NCBI GenBank assembly: GCA_002728135.1
Contig: PBVE01000002.1
Coordinates: 60,755 to 124,754 of the forward strand
Length of the DNA stretch: 64,000 nt
Source: Rhodospirillaceae bacterium
Lineage (GTDB): Bacteria > Pseudomonadota > Alphaproteobacteria > UBA828
Direction of reading: 5' to 3'
The notes under the pieces were generated by a model. That model made no database searches and was not told where the DNA came from. It saw only the letters and a program-made list of their open reading frames with translations. Each line of letters opens with the position of its first letter. Within the stretch, counting starts at the first letter, position 1. Shown in pieces: positions 47,376-56,574 of this stretch. Position numbers and translations under genes: made by a program.

Positions 47376-47593
47376 CTTTTATTGCACTATGAAGAAAATA
47401 TTTAATTGTATTTTAATAATTTTAAAATAAGGTGATATCACAACAAAGTTGCAAATTCTAATACATGTGAGTGGCAGAAATACTATGTATTTTACACTAA
47501 TAAATTAAGTTAAGATTTAGCATTTTTCATACTTAAACATAGAATAACTTAGAGTTAAGAGTAATAATTGTTAAATGAGGGGTAATAGAAAAA

Positions 47594-49633
47594 TTGACAA
47601 AAATGCGCGTAGCCGTTGATATCGGTGGAACTTTTACAGACATTGTAATTCTTGATGAGAAAAGTGGTAAAATCAAGAACGCTAAAACTTCTTCAACAAA
47701 AGATCCTATAATTGGAGCTTTGAAAGGGGTAAAAGATTCTGGGATTGATCTTACCAATGTATCTCTTTTTTCTCATGGAACAACAGTAGCAACTAATGCA
47801 CTCATTACCCGCAAACTTCCAGCTACGGCAATGATATGTTCAAAAGGTTTTAGGGATGTAATTGAAATTCGACGAGGAAATAAAGAAGAGCTTTGGGATA
47901 CATATAAAGACCTTGCTCCTCCATATGTAAGACGCCGTGATCGATTGACTATATCCGAACGTACTGACGGTTCAGGAAAAATTGTTGAAAAGCTTAGTGA
48001 AAAAGAAGCACTTAAAATTGTTAGAATTCTTAGAAAACGTGAAATACAAGCAGTTGCGATTTGTTTTATGAATGCTTTCATCAACCCTTCTAATGAATTA
48101 AGAATGCGTAAAATAATTGAACGTGAACTTCCAAATATAAGAGTTATAACAAGCAGTGAAACTCTTCCTGAGATCTTCGAACATGAGAGATTTTCAACAA
48201 CAGTAGTAAATGCAGCACTTGCCCCAGTAGTTGGAGAATACACTCATCAGATGAGCAAAAAACTCAACTCTAGTGGGTATAAAAGAGATATGCTACTTCT
48301 CCATTCAGGCGGTGGTGTCATGACATCAAAAACTGCACAAAACTATGCTGGAAGATTAGCAGGTTCAGGTATAGCTGCAGGAGCAATTGCAAGCCGATAT
48401 GTGGCAGGGTTATGTGGTTTTAAAAATGCTATTGGTTTGGATATGGGCGGCACTTCAACCGATGTATCTCTAGCCTATGAAGGGCAAAACCGTGTCACCA
48501 AAGATTGGTATATAGAATATGGATACCCTATAAGGTTTCCATCAATTGAAGTGTTAACAATTGGAGCTGGAGGAGGCTCACTTGCATCTATAGATGAGGG
48601 GGGATCTCTGCGGAATGGACCTCAATCAGCCGGCTCAAACCCGGGGCCTGCATGCTATAATCAGGGTAATAAAATTGCTACAAATACTGACGCAAACGTT
48701 ACACTTGGGAGACTAGGCTCACAGCTTGCAGGTGGAGAAATTAGTCTTAGAGAAGATTTAGCTAAAGCCTCAATAAAAAATACTGTTTCAAAACCACTAG
48801 GAATAAGCATTCCGGACGCAGCAAAAGCAGTTCTATCAGTTGCTAATGCTAATATGGCAGATGCAGTAAGGCTTATATCCATTAGTCGTGGCTACGACCC
48901 GCGTGACTTTGCTCTTGTCGCATTTGGTGGTGCAGGGCCACTACATGGTGTTGCCCTCGCAAAAGAGCTTTCAATTCCAACTGTAATAATTCCCCCAAAC
49001 CCCGGAACTACATCAGCTATGGGATGCCTATTAGTAGATATAAGGCACGACATAAGCCAGAGCTATATCAGTGCGGCAAATAAAGTGAGTGTTAAAGCCC
49101 TTGAAAATGATTTCAAGAAGATAGAACTTGAGGCAAAGAAAAGACTAAGGAATGAAGGAGTTGCCTTAAAAGATATGATATTCCAACGATCTATCGACAT
49201 GATGTATCAAGGACAATGGAGAACGCTTTCAGTCTCAGCTCCCAAAAAAATTACTTCCATTGAAACTATAGTTCAACTTTTTCATAAAGAGCACGAAAGA
49301 GAATATAATTTCCGTAGAGATGAGACATCTGTTGATTTATTTAGGATCTCACTCTCAGCTGTTGGCGTTACACCCAAAGCACAACTTGCAAAACAACATG
49401 TACGAAAAAGATCAGATATTCCTGATAGTTATAGAACTGTTTGGTTCGATGAGAAAAAGGGGGGCATCAAAACACCTGTATACCTTCGAGATAATCTAAT
49501 GGCTGGATCTATCATAAAAGGTCCAGCAATAATTTCTCAGCTTGATTCTACAACGGTAATTCCACCTGGTGAGATTGCAAAGGTAGATCAATACCTAAAC
49601 ATAGTGATCAAGATTACGGGGATTAAAAAATGA
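47594..49633 (+). CDS. Hydantoinase/oxoprolinase family protein, subunit A (second copy)
   Basis: A 679-residue HyuA-type protein with VDIGGTFTDIVIL at the N-terminus, FSHGTTVATNALITRK, second phosphate loop DMGGTSTDVSLA, GAGGGSLASIDEGG and AFGGAGPLHGVALA. It is clearly diverged from the copy at 37.6 kb, with many differences outside the motifs, so it is not a recent duplicate. The start is TTG 47594, with a GAGGGG tract upstream; ATG 47603 is the alternative. Its stop overlaps the B subunit start (ATGA). Substrate unknown; ATP-dependent opening of a cyclic amide is the family reaction. Confidence 0.92.
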   Translation: MTKMRVAVDIGGTFTDIVILDEKSGKIKNAKTSSTKDPIIGALKGVKDSGIDLTNVSLFSHGTTVATNALITRKLPATAMICSKGFRDVIEIRRGNKEELWDTYKDLAPPYVRRRDRLTISERTDGSGKIVEKLSEKEALKIVRILRKREIQAVAICFMNAFINPSNELRMRKIIERELPNIRVITSSETLPEIFEHERFSTTVVNAALAPVVGEYTHQMSKKLNSSGYKRDMLLLHSGGGVMTSKTAQNYAGRLAGSGIAAGAIASRYVAGLCGFKNAIGLDMGGTSTDVSLAYEGQNRVTKDWYIEYGYPIRFPSIEVLTIGAGGGSLASIDEGGSLRNGPQSAGSNPGPACYNQGNKIATNTDANVTLGRLGSQLAGGEISLREDLAKASIKNTVSKPLGISIPDAAKAVLSVANANMADAVRLISISRGYDPRDFALVAFGGAGPLHGVALAKELSIPTVIIPPNPGTTSAMGCLLVDIRHDISQSYISAANKVSVKALENDFKKIELEAKKRLRNEGVALKDMIFQRSIDMMYQGQWRTLSVSAPKKITSIETIVQLFHKEHEREYNFRRDETSVDLFRISLSAVGVTPKAQLAKQHVRKRSDIPDSYRTVWFDEKKGGIKTPVYLRDNLMAGSIIKGPAIISQLDSTTVIPPGEIAKVDQYLNIVIKITGIKK

Positions 49634-51675
49634 GTAAAATTATGTCAAAAAAACCAAACAAAAAGAGTGTAATGAAGCCATCTAGAGGAAAAAACTCCCG
49701 CAAAATGTCCCTAGATCCTGTGACCTTTGAGGTATTAAAAAATTCGTATATCACAACTGTAGACCAAATGGCAGAGCAGATTCTGAGAACTTGTTATAGT
49801 TTTGTAATTTATAATCGTGATTTCTCTTCTGCTCTTAACGATGCGAATGGAGATTCCATTGCACAAGGAAATCAAGATATAGCCGTCCACGTTGGTACAC
49901 TGCATCACAGCTGTAAAGCAGTCATTGATCATTTTGGACAAGATATAAATGAAGGTGATGTATTTCTAGTAAATGATCCCTATCTCGGAGGAACTCACTT
50001 CAATGATGTACGCGTTATAAGACCAGTGTTTTCCAGAAATCAATTGATTTGTTTTGCCCAATCTAATGGGCATTGGGCCGACGTTGGAGGCTCAGTACCA
50101 GGGTCATTTGATGTCCAAGCACGAGATATGTTTCGTGAAGGCTTGAGAATTACTCCGGTTAGAGTCTGGCATAAAGGAGAGTATAGATCAGACGTTGCAA
50201 GGTTAATTGCATCGATGACACGAGATCCTGCAACCATTTACGGAGATCTGAACGCACAATCAGAGGCAACTAGAGTCGCAGAGCGTGAAATTTTAAGATT
50301 AGTAAGTAAATACGGAAAAGATACTGTAGTGACAGGGTTCCAAGAGGTTCAGGATTATGTAGAACGTGCGGCAAGAGCTCGCATTAAAAAACTGCCCAAT
50401 GGAAGTTGGGAAGGTATTGATTATGTTGATCAAGATCCTGCGGGCTCAGAAGGATTAATTCCAATAAAAGTTAAATTAACCATAAGTGGTGATAAAGTAA
50501 CATATGATTTTACAGGGTCTCACCCGACAATAGGTACACTCTATAATTCAGCTTTTGGATCAACTTTCTCAGCAGTTGTAGCGAGCATGAAAACGTATTT
50601 TCCTGACTTACCATTAAACTCTGGATTTTACCGCCCTATTAATATTATTGCACCGAAAAATACTATTGTTAGTGCAGAATGGCCTGTTGCCGTGACTGGG
50701 TTTTTAATGGTGTTTGAAAAAATTATGGCGATAATCTTTGAGCTATGGTCAGAAATTCTACCAGAACGAGCCATAGCGGCAGCTTATCAATTAGAATATC
50801 TTTTGACTGGAGGAAGAGATACAAGACAGCCTGGGAACCCATATTTTATGTATTATGACTGGATGCCAGGAGGTTGGGGTGGACGTAAAGGTTTAGATGG
50901 GCTGAATGTTACTAATTCCCCTTTTGGTGCTGGCCTCCAATCCCAACCTGTGGAGGGTCAAGAACGTTTATGCCCAATAATGGTTAACGGTTTTGAAATG
51001 GTTACTGACTCAGGAGGACCTGGACAATGGCGAGGGGGGATAGGAGCCAAGAAGACAAGCATTCTTCGAGAGGCTGAAGATACAATTATATCCTATATAT
51101 GTGATAGAGAAAGATCTGTCGCATTTGGAATACAAGGAGGATTGCCCTCAACACCTCATGGCTTATGGCTTAAAAGAAAAAATAGCAGGGCTGCTGAGTG
51201 GCTTGGTGCTGTTTTTTCTGATGTTCCCATCGGCTCAGGCGATACCTTTGAAAGAGCTTCTGGTGGTGGGGGTGGACTAGGTGACCCGTTAGACCGTGAT
51301 CCAGATGCAGTTATGATTGATGTAGAAGATGATTATGTATCAGTTGAACGTGCAGAAAAGGACTATGGTGTTATCTTACACCTAGTTGATCAGGATCGTG
51401 CAAAATATAAGATTGATGTAAAAGCAACAAAAATTGCTAGACAGAAAATAAAAAAAGAACGAATCAATCGCATAAAGCTAGACCCTAAAAAAGTTGCACA
51501 ACTCTATAAAAAAGGTGAACTCGATGAAATGGACCTTGTGCGCCATTACGCAGTAATTGTTGACTGGGGAACTGGTGAATTACTTCCAGAAACCACAAAA
51601 GAATACAGAGAAATGTTTAAAAGGCGCATTGTACCATGGTGGTCTGGAGCAAAAAAACATAAAAACTCTAAATGA
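49630..51675 (+). CDS. Hydantoinase/oxoprolinase family protein, subunit B (second copy, extended)
   Basis: A 681-residue HyuB-type protein, about 100 residues longer than the first copy. A basic N-terminal stretch of about 25 residues precedes the domain start LDPVTFEVLKNSYITTVDQM. Then come DVFLVNDPYLGGTHFNDV and GHWADVGGSVPGSFDVQARD. A glycine-rich ERASGGGGGLGDPLDRD segment is followed by an extra C-terminal region (about 570-681) rich in Lys and Arg, ending with the DWGTGELLPETTKEYREMF segment. The longer form is seen in carboxylase-like relatives, but that is only suggestive. Translationally coupled to the A subunit. Confidence 0.9.
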   Translation: MSKIMSKKPNKKSVMKPSRGKNSRKMSLDPVTFEVLKNSYITTVDQMAEQILRTCYSFVIYNRDFSSALNDANGDSIAQGNQDIAVHVGTLHHSCKAVIDHFGQDINEGDVFLVNDPYLGGTHFNDVRVIRPVFSRNQLICFAQSNGHWADVGGSVPGSFDVQARDMFREGLRITPVRVWHKGEYRSDVARLIASMTRDPATIYGDLNAQSEATRVAEREILRLVSKYGKDTVVTGFQEVQDYVERAARARIKKLPNGSWEGIDYVDQDPAGSEGLIPIKVKLTISGDKVTYDFTGSHPTIGTLYNSAFGSTFSAVVASMKTYFPDLPLNSGFYRPINIIAPKNTIVSAEWPVAVTGFLMVFEKIMAIIFELWSEILPERAIAAAYQLEYLLTGGRDTRQPGNPYFMYYDWMPGGWGGRKGLDGLNVTNSPFGAGLQSQPVEGQERLCPIMVNGFEMVTDSGGPGQWRGGIGAKKTSILREAEDTIISYICDRERSVAFGIQGGLPSTPHGLWLKRKNSRAAEWLGAVFSDVPIGSGDTFERASGGGGGLGDPLDRDPDAVMIDVEDDYVSVERAEKDYGVILHLVDQDRAKYKIDVKATKIARQKIKKERINRIKLDPKKVAQLYKKGELDEMDLVRHYAVIVDWGTGELLPETTKEYREMFKRRIVPWWSGAKKHKNSK

Positions 51676-51702
51676 CCAAATGCAACAATTTAGTTTTTAG
51701 TA

Positions 51703-51767
51703 TATCTGGAAAATTACAGATAAAGGTCTTTTTGCAACCTAAATCTAAGGTTTTATCTGATTTTTTT
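51703..51767 (+). terminator. Terminator-like hairpin with competing stem downstream of the second hydantoinase pair
   Basis: CAGATAAA (51717-51724) pairs with TTTATCTG (51752-51759), followed by a run of seven T (51761-51767), a terminator-like end. The same CAGATA can instead pair with TATCTG at 51703-51708, giving two mutually exclusive stems. The main loop is long (27 bases, with a small internal GGT/ACC pair), so strength is doubtful. It lies 40-90 bases upstream of the next same-strand gene. Confidence 0.45.
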
Positions 51768-51807
51768 AATCTGTTTATTAAGAAATTTCTGGAGAAAGTA
51801 GATCACA

Positions 51808-52422
51808 ATGCATGGGTATATTAAAGATTTAGCTTTTATATCTCTCAAAATTTATTTCTTACTTTTTTTTTATTGTGGGGTCGTCCAAGCAAAAGAGAAA
51901 AATTATGAACCCCCAATTATTGAATTTACACAAGGTCAAGTTGCAATAGTTGCTTCTATCCTTGGACCTAAAGGTAATTTAACTACTGAGATGCACAAAG
52001 TTTTTTGGTCTGAAGTTTCAGAAAATGCAGTAAAGAAAGTAGGTGGACTAAAAATATATGAATCTATGCTTGAATTTGATTTGATTAGACGGGTGAATCT
52101 TTTGCATTCTATGTGGCAAAGTGCAAAGCTAAGCTGGAATTCTGGTGAGGACATTGAAACTCAAGAATTTAAAGATGCTTTATCAGAGCATCGGGAACTT
52201 GCTAACAAAAGTAATAGACTTGCAAAATTAGGTATGAGGCAAGATATAGCTACGATGATGGAAGTAATTCTCATCGCTGCATCAAGTGGGGCTATGTTTC
52301 GTGCCGGCGAAGAACCTATTTTAAGCCTTGAAGAGATTAAGCATAGCCTTAACTCACATAATAGAGGTATTTTAAGGGCAAAATCTTTAGCTTCCTCAAG
52401 GTGGAGCAATAATGAAGAATAA
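51808..52422 (+). CDS. Exported protein of unknown function, 204 residues
   Basis: I do not recognise a family. The N-terminus is a signal peptide (hydrophobic residues about 8-26, VVQAKEK near the cleavage site). The mature part is mostly predicted helix: an ILGPKGNLTTEMHKVFWSEV segment, then MLEFDLIRRVNLLHSMWQSA, a charged stretch and a C-terminal region ending with a polar tail. There are no cysteines in the mature domain, so no disulfides. It is probably periplasmic. Its TAA directly abuts the stop codon of the minus-strand gene (TAATTA, 52420-52425). Codon use is like the neighbours, so no sign of recent transfer. Confidence 0.75.
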   Translation: MHGYIKDLAFISLKIYFLLFFYCGVVQAKEKNYEPPIIEFTQGQVAIVASILGPKGNLTTEMHKVFWSEVSENAVKKVGGLKIYESMLEFDLIRRVNLLHSMWQSAKLSWNSGEDIETQEFKDALSEHRELANKSNRLAKLGMRQDIATMMEVILIAASSGAMFRAGEEPILSLEEIKHSLNSHNRGILRAKSLASSRWSNNEE

Positions 52423-52719
52423 TTACTTTTTCTCTTTATTTAGGAAAAGGTTTCCAATTACACGCCCAAACTCTCTTGCAGGGTCATCTGATGCAGCTAT
52501 CTGACCAACACGTTCAGCAGCAGCATCTATTTTTTTATCAGTTTTATCTATGAACTCACTTGCTGGACTCGACCCTCCAATCTTCCTCACTGCTTTTTCT
52601 GCAGCTTGATCCATTTTTTTATCTACTGCTTTAACAGTATCAATAGCCTTTTGCTGCACCCGCGGATTTGATGCAGCTCTCTTAAGTGCCGTCCAAGCTA
52701 GTTGACGTAAAATGGGCAT
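52423..52719 (-). CDS. Small protein with a 28-residue tandem repeat, unknown function
   Basis: A 98-residue, lysine- and alanine-rich protein with no clear signal peptide. Residues 33-56 (DKKMDQAAEKAVRKIGGSSP then ASEF) and 61-84 (DKKIDAAAERVGQIAASDDP then AREF) align without gaps, 11 of 24 identical, with period 28. Each unit looks like an amphipathic helix plus a short P-A-x-E-F turn. The N-terminus (MPILRQLAWTALKRAASNP) could be a membrane-associating helix. No family recognised. It converges tail-to-tail with the secreted 204-residue protein, with no bases between the stop codons. Confidence 0.7.
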   Translation of the reverse strand: MPILRQLAWTALKRAASNPRVQQKAIDTVKAVDKKMDQAAEKAVRKIGGSSPASEFIDKTDKKIDAAAERVGQIAASDDPAREFGRVIGNLFLNKEKK

Positions 52720-52831
52720 AGGTTAAATTACCTAAATATTAAAACTAGTGACAGTTGCAAATATATATTGCAGACAAATATTTATCATTGTTAATTATAA
52801 CGTAAAATTAAAGCTTATATCTACATCGAAA

Positions 52832-53503
52832 TCAATATTCGTGACTTTCTCTTTGTATACTCAATTCCATTCGACTTCTTTCTATTTCTGAACGTATTTC
52901 ATTGAGATGCAATAATCTCATTTCTTCAGCGTTTGCTTTATTCAACCTTCTATGCCTTCTTTGCTCTTCTTTTGATCGTTTAAGTTCCTTTTTAAATTCA
53001 TCTCTTGCCTTTTGTAACTCAGAAATATTCTCATTTTTATGGAGAATACGTGCAAGGTTTATCTCTTGCTTAATCAAGGTTTTCAGAGAATTTTCTATTT
53101 GATTGCCTTCACCAGTAATAATTTTTTGTGCTTTATGGCGATTCTTTTCAGTTAAGTCATTAGCCTTTTGCTGGTTCTGAAGGCGCATATTATTTATTTG
53201 AAAACTATGCTTACTACGTTCTGAACTAGCCTCTAGTTTTGCACGTCTACGGTTTTCTAAAAGTTCCGTTCGAGTTTTTGAGCGAATATTTTTTATCTCA
53301 TTTCGATTTTGCTGTCTTATATTCTTAGCCTCAACTTTATTGCTCTGTCTTACAATCTCTACTTTATCTTGCAATGATTTGGCTATAATAATCTGAGAGT
53401 TCCTATTCTCAGAAAAAGCAATATTTATAGGTAATAAAACTATCAAAAAAGAACAGGTAAAAAAGAATATAAAGGTATATTTTAAACTTCTTAAGATAAT
53501 CAT
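52832..53503 (-). CDS. Exported coiled-coil protein, unknown function
   Basis: A 223-residue protein with an N-terminal signal peptide or membrane anchor (residues about 9-30, followed by AFSENRN). Almost all of the rest is charged helix rich in Arg, Lys, Glu and Gln with little proline or glycine, consistent with a long coiled coil; blocks such as RQQNRNEIKNIRSKTRTE recur in varied form. There are no cysteines in the mature chain. It has no recognised domain and could be a periplasmic spacer or scaffold. Low complexity means database matches must be judged carefully. Divergent from the 131-residue gene. Confidence 0.72.
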   Translation of the reverse strand: MIILRSLKYTFIFFFTCSFLIVLLPINIAFSENRNSQIIIAKSLQDKVEIVRQSNKVEAKNIRQQNRNEIKNIRSKTRTELLENRRRAKLEASSERSKHSFQINNMRLQNQQKANDLTEKNRHKAQKIITGEGNQIENSLKTLIKQEINLARILHKNENISELQKARDEFKKELKRSKEEQRRHRRLNKANAEEMRLLHLNEIRSEIERSRMELSIQRESHEY

Positions 53504-53684
53504 AATTGTACTCCCTTATACTTCAATAGGTAGACTAAAACATCCACACAAAATGTATTTAGGAAAATTATCCGGCATTGGTTCATATCAATGACCTCAA
53601 TATGGAAAATAGTTTGATATTTTATTTCAATATTAACATGAGAGCATAAAATAATAACCGTATACTAAAGGAGATATTTTAGTC

Positions 53685-54080
53685 ATGGTTTTTGGGCTTC
53701 CATTATTCCCTGGACTTCAGCTTTTTGGTCGATCTCGAAAAATTGAAGAACTATGCGATGCATTAAGAGCATCTGGCATACATCCTAATATTGTTCCAGA
53801 TGCGGTCTTAATAACAATAATAAAGTTACTCAAAAAACACTATGGTAACGATATAAATCCATCTCTCACCTCAACAGCCTCTTTTTTTGCTTACCTTTTA
53901 ATTGGCAGAGAATCTCTTGATTATTCATCAGAGAATTCAAGTATTGCTAATCTTGAAAATCGATTAACAACTGCTCTAAATGACTCTAAAGGTCTAGATT
54001 ACGAATTACTAGCACTGACTTATCATTCTGGTCTAATTAACCCCTTAGTAAGAAAAGAATTTAAAATTTCAGTAAAATGA
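53685..54080 (+). CDS. Unknown 131-residue protein coupled to an MFS transporter
   Basis: No family recognised. The N-terminal VFGLPLFPGLQLFGRSRK stretch is hydrophobic and could associate with the membrane; the rest looks helical and soluble, with an IHPNIVPDAVLITIIKLLKK segment in the middle. Its TGA overlaps the ATG of the following MFS gene by four bases, so the two are translated together, which suggests an accessory or regulatory role for the transporter. A GGAG site lies ten bases before the ATG. Confidence 0.75.
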   Translation: MVFGLPLFPGLQLFGRSRKIEELCDALRASGIHPNIVPDAVLITIIKLLKKHYGNDINPSLTSTASFFAYLLIGRESLDYSSENSSIANLENRLTTALNDSKGLDYELLALTYHSGLINPLVRKEFKISVK

Positions 54081-55372
54081 GTCTCAATATAAAAAACAAA
54101 AATTCTAGTGATAGACCTAGTATAAACGAAGCCCCTGAAGGAATGACAGGTCCGGGTTATGAGCACTCCTCCCCCATTTATGCTAATATAAGAGTTGCTG
54201 CTGGCTTTTTACTCATGACCTTGGGGACAGCTGCTATGTATATTGGAATGGTGGGACTTAAACCAGTTGCTTTAGAATTCGGTATAACACGTTCTCTTGG
54301 GGCCTTACCTTATGCTCTCTTCATGGTTGGTTACGGAGCTGGTGGGATTATATTTGGTCGCTTTGCTGATAAATTTGGGATTATCATACCTCTATTAATA
54401 GGGAGTTTGTGTGCTCCTCTGGGAATATATCTTGCCGGTATTTCAGAATATTTCTGGCAATATGTATTATCTCTTTCTATCTTATCTGGCCTCTTGGGAT
54501 CTTCTGTAACCTTTTCACCGATTGTGTCAGATATATCTCATTGGTTCACAGCGAGAAGAGGTTTAGCATTATCGATAGTGATTTCTGGAAGTTATTTTTC
54601 AGGAGCTATCTGGCCTCCTATTATTCAAACAATGTTTGATACTTATGAGTGGCGTATAGCTTTACAGTGGATAGCATTAATTTCTCTTTGCTCCATGATT
54701 CCGCTTTCATTAATGTTTTGGCGTAGACCAGTGCATCTGAATAAATTGAATTCTGATCATATGGAAAAACGCTTTAGTAAACCTCTGGGGTTTTCACCCC
54801 AAACGCTTCAATTTGGAGTCTGTTGTGCGGGTATAGGTTGCTGCATAGCAATGTCAATGCCGCAAGCACATATTGTATCTTATGCCACAGACTTAGGATT
54901 CATTGCCCAACGTGGTGCAGAGATGTTAAGCTTGATGTTTGGATTTGGCATCATTTCAAGACTAGCATCAGGATTTATCTGTGACAAAATTGGAGGCCTA
55001 AAAACAGTTTTATTTGGTTCAAGTCTTCAATGTTGTGCAATTGTCGCCTTTTTAGGCGTTGATAGTTTAACGGGATTATACATAATTTCTGCATGCTTTG
55101 GCCTTTCCCAGGGGGGAATAGTTCCATCTTATGCCGTGATCATTCGAACATACTTCCCGCCTCATGAAGCTGGCTGGAGAATAGGTTTAGCACTTTTTTC
55201 CACTATAATAGGTATGGCTATTGGAGCTTGGGTTGCTGGTAAACTTTTCGATATAACTGGTTCTTACACACTAAGTTTTGTTAACGCTTTGGTATTTAAT
55301 ATAATCAATCTGTTTATTGTTGGTATATTAGTTGGTCGTGCTAGAAGACTTGATAGTGGGGTCCAACAGTAG
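54077..55372 (+). CDS. MFS transporter (monocarboxylate porter-like)
   Basis: A 431-residue protein with about twelve membrane segments after a soluble N-terminus of about 40 residues. The motif GGIIFGRFADKFG between helices 2 and 3 is the MFS signature; SDISHWFTARRGLALSIVIS is typical of the monocarboxylate porter/oxalate-formate branch. The substrate is probably a small organic acid. Coupled by ATGA to the 131-residue upstream gene, and convergent with the luciferase-like gene 50 bases on. Different from the MFS protein at 43 kb. Confidence 0.9.
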   Translation: MSLNIKNKNSSDRPSINEAPEGMTGPGYEHSSPIYANIRVAAGFLLMTLGTAAMYIGMVGLKPVALEFGITRSLGALPYALFMVGYGAGGIIFGRFADKFGIIIPLLIGSLCAPLGIYLAGISEYFWQYVLSLSILSGLLGSSVTFSPIVSDISHWFTARRGLALSIVISGSYFSGAIWPPIIQTMFDTYEWRIALQWIALISLCSMIPLSLMFWRRPVHLNKLNSDHMEKRFSKPLGFSPQTLQFGVCCAGIGCCIAMSMPQAHIVSYATDLGFIAQRGAEMLSLMFGFGIISRLASGFICDKIGGLKTVLFGSSLQCCAIVAFLGVDSLTGLYIISACFGLSQGGIVPSYAVIIRTYFPPHEAGWRIGLALFSTIIGMAIGAWVAGKLFDITGSYTLSFVNALVFNIINLFIVGILVGRARRLDSGVQQ

Positions 55373-55422
55373 AATGACTTTTATAAATCTTCATATATCT
55401 AATTATAAATTTTTGTTTAAAT

Positions 55423-56424
55423 CTAACTAAAATTTTCAGCAAGAATCTGATATGATTTAAGTCTTGCGTTATGGTCATATATCTGACTCGCTATCATGAG
55501 CTCATCTACGCCTGTGAATTTTATAAACTCTTCTATTTCTCCTTTTACTTTATCTGGCCCTCCGACAGCTGAACATGCCAGCAGGTTAGAAAGAAAAGCT
55601 TTTTCTGTTTCTGATATTTGGCTATCAAAATTCTCTAATGGCGGCTGTAACGGAATTGGTTTTCCCCGCCGTAAGTTTAAAAATGCTTGTTTGGCTGAAC
55701 TCATTAGTAATCTTCCGGTTTCATCATTTTCAGCAGCAAAAACATTAAAGCCAGCTAATACATACGGCTTATCTAGATAATTCGATGGTTTAAATGTTTC
55801 TCTATAGATTTCAATAGCCTGGGTCAATAATGAAGGAGCAAAATGTGATGCAAAACCGTAAGGTAACCCTAAAGCAGCTGCTAATTGTGCACCATAAAGG
55901 CTTGAACCCAAAATCCACATAGGTAGATCCGAGCCTTGCCCTGGAACTATGCATGATGGAACAGCCTCTATACCATCTACCTGCCTCCCAACATATGCCT
56001 GTAATTCCAATACATCTTTTGGAAATTGGTTAACTTCTTCTTTAGATGACCTTCGCAAAGCTTGCATTGTTTGATTGTCAGTTCCTGGAGCACGTCCCAA
56101 GGCAAGTTCTATGCGGCCAGGGTAGAGAGTAGCAAGAGCACTAAATTGCTCTGCAATTATTAAAGGGGAATGATTAGGTAACATTATACCTCCGGCTCCC
56201 ACCTTAATTTTAGTTGTTGCTCCTGCAACATGACCAACTAATACTGCAGTTGCGGCACAGGCAAGGCCTGGCATATTATGATGTTCAGCAAGCCAGTACC
56301 TACTATATCCCAAATTTTCTGCCCACTTTGCTAGATCAACCGTATTAGCAAAAGCCTGAGCTGCATCGCCACCTTTTATAATTGGTGAAAGGTCAAGAAC
56401 AGAAAAAACGGTGTTTTCAAACAT
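55423..56424 (-). CDS. LLM class flavin-dependent oxidoreductase (luciferase-like, MsnO8 type)
   Basis: A 333-residue TIM-barrel flavoprotein of the bacterial luciferase superfamily. Evidence: [20 protein letters not shown] at the N-terminus, [12 protein letters not shown], and the [20 protein letters not shown] flavin-binding strand, then [14 protein letters not shown]. Members use FMNH2 and oxygen on diverse substrates, but sequence does not say which; many genomes carry one such gene with no known role. Single leftward gene, divergent from yajQ. Confidence 0.9.
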   Translation of the reverse strand: MFENTVFSVLDLSPIIKGGDAAQAFANTVDLAKWAENLGYSRYWLAEHHNMPGLACAATAVLVGHVAGATTKIKVGAGGIMLPNHSPLIIAEQFSALATLYPGRIELALGRAPGTDNQTMQALRRSSKEEVNQFPKDVLELQAYVGRQVDGIEAVPSCIVPGQGSDLPMWILGSSLYGAQLAAALGLPYGFASHFAPSLLTQAIEIYRETFKPSNYLDKPYVLAGFNVFAAENDETGRLLMSSAKQAFLNLRRGKPIPLQPPLENFDSQISETEKAFLSNLLACSAVGGPDKVKGEIEEFIKFTGVDELMIASQIYDHNARLKSYQILAENFS

Positions 56425-56574
56425 GATTGTTAATTAATTTAAGATCCACCAATTACGAAATTAATATAAAAAAGAAGTTTAGTATATCAATTACCTTACC
56501 AATATAATATTTGAAGTTAAACTGAGTATGAAATGCTATTATCTAATAAAAATAATTAATTTGGAGTAACTTAA

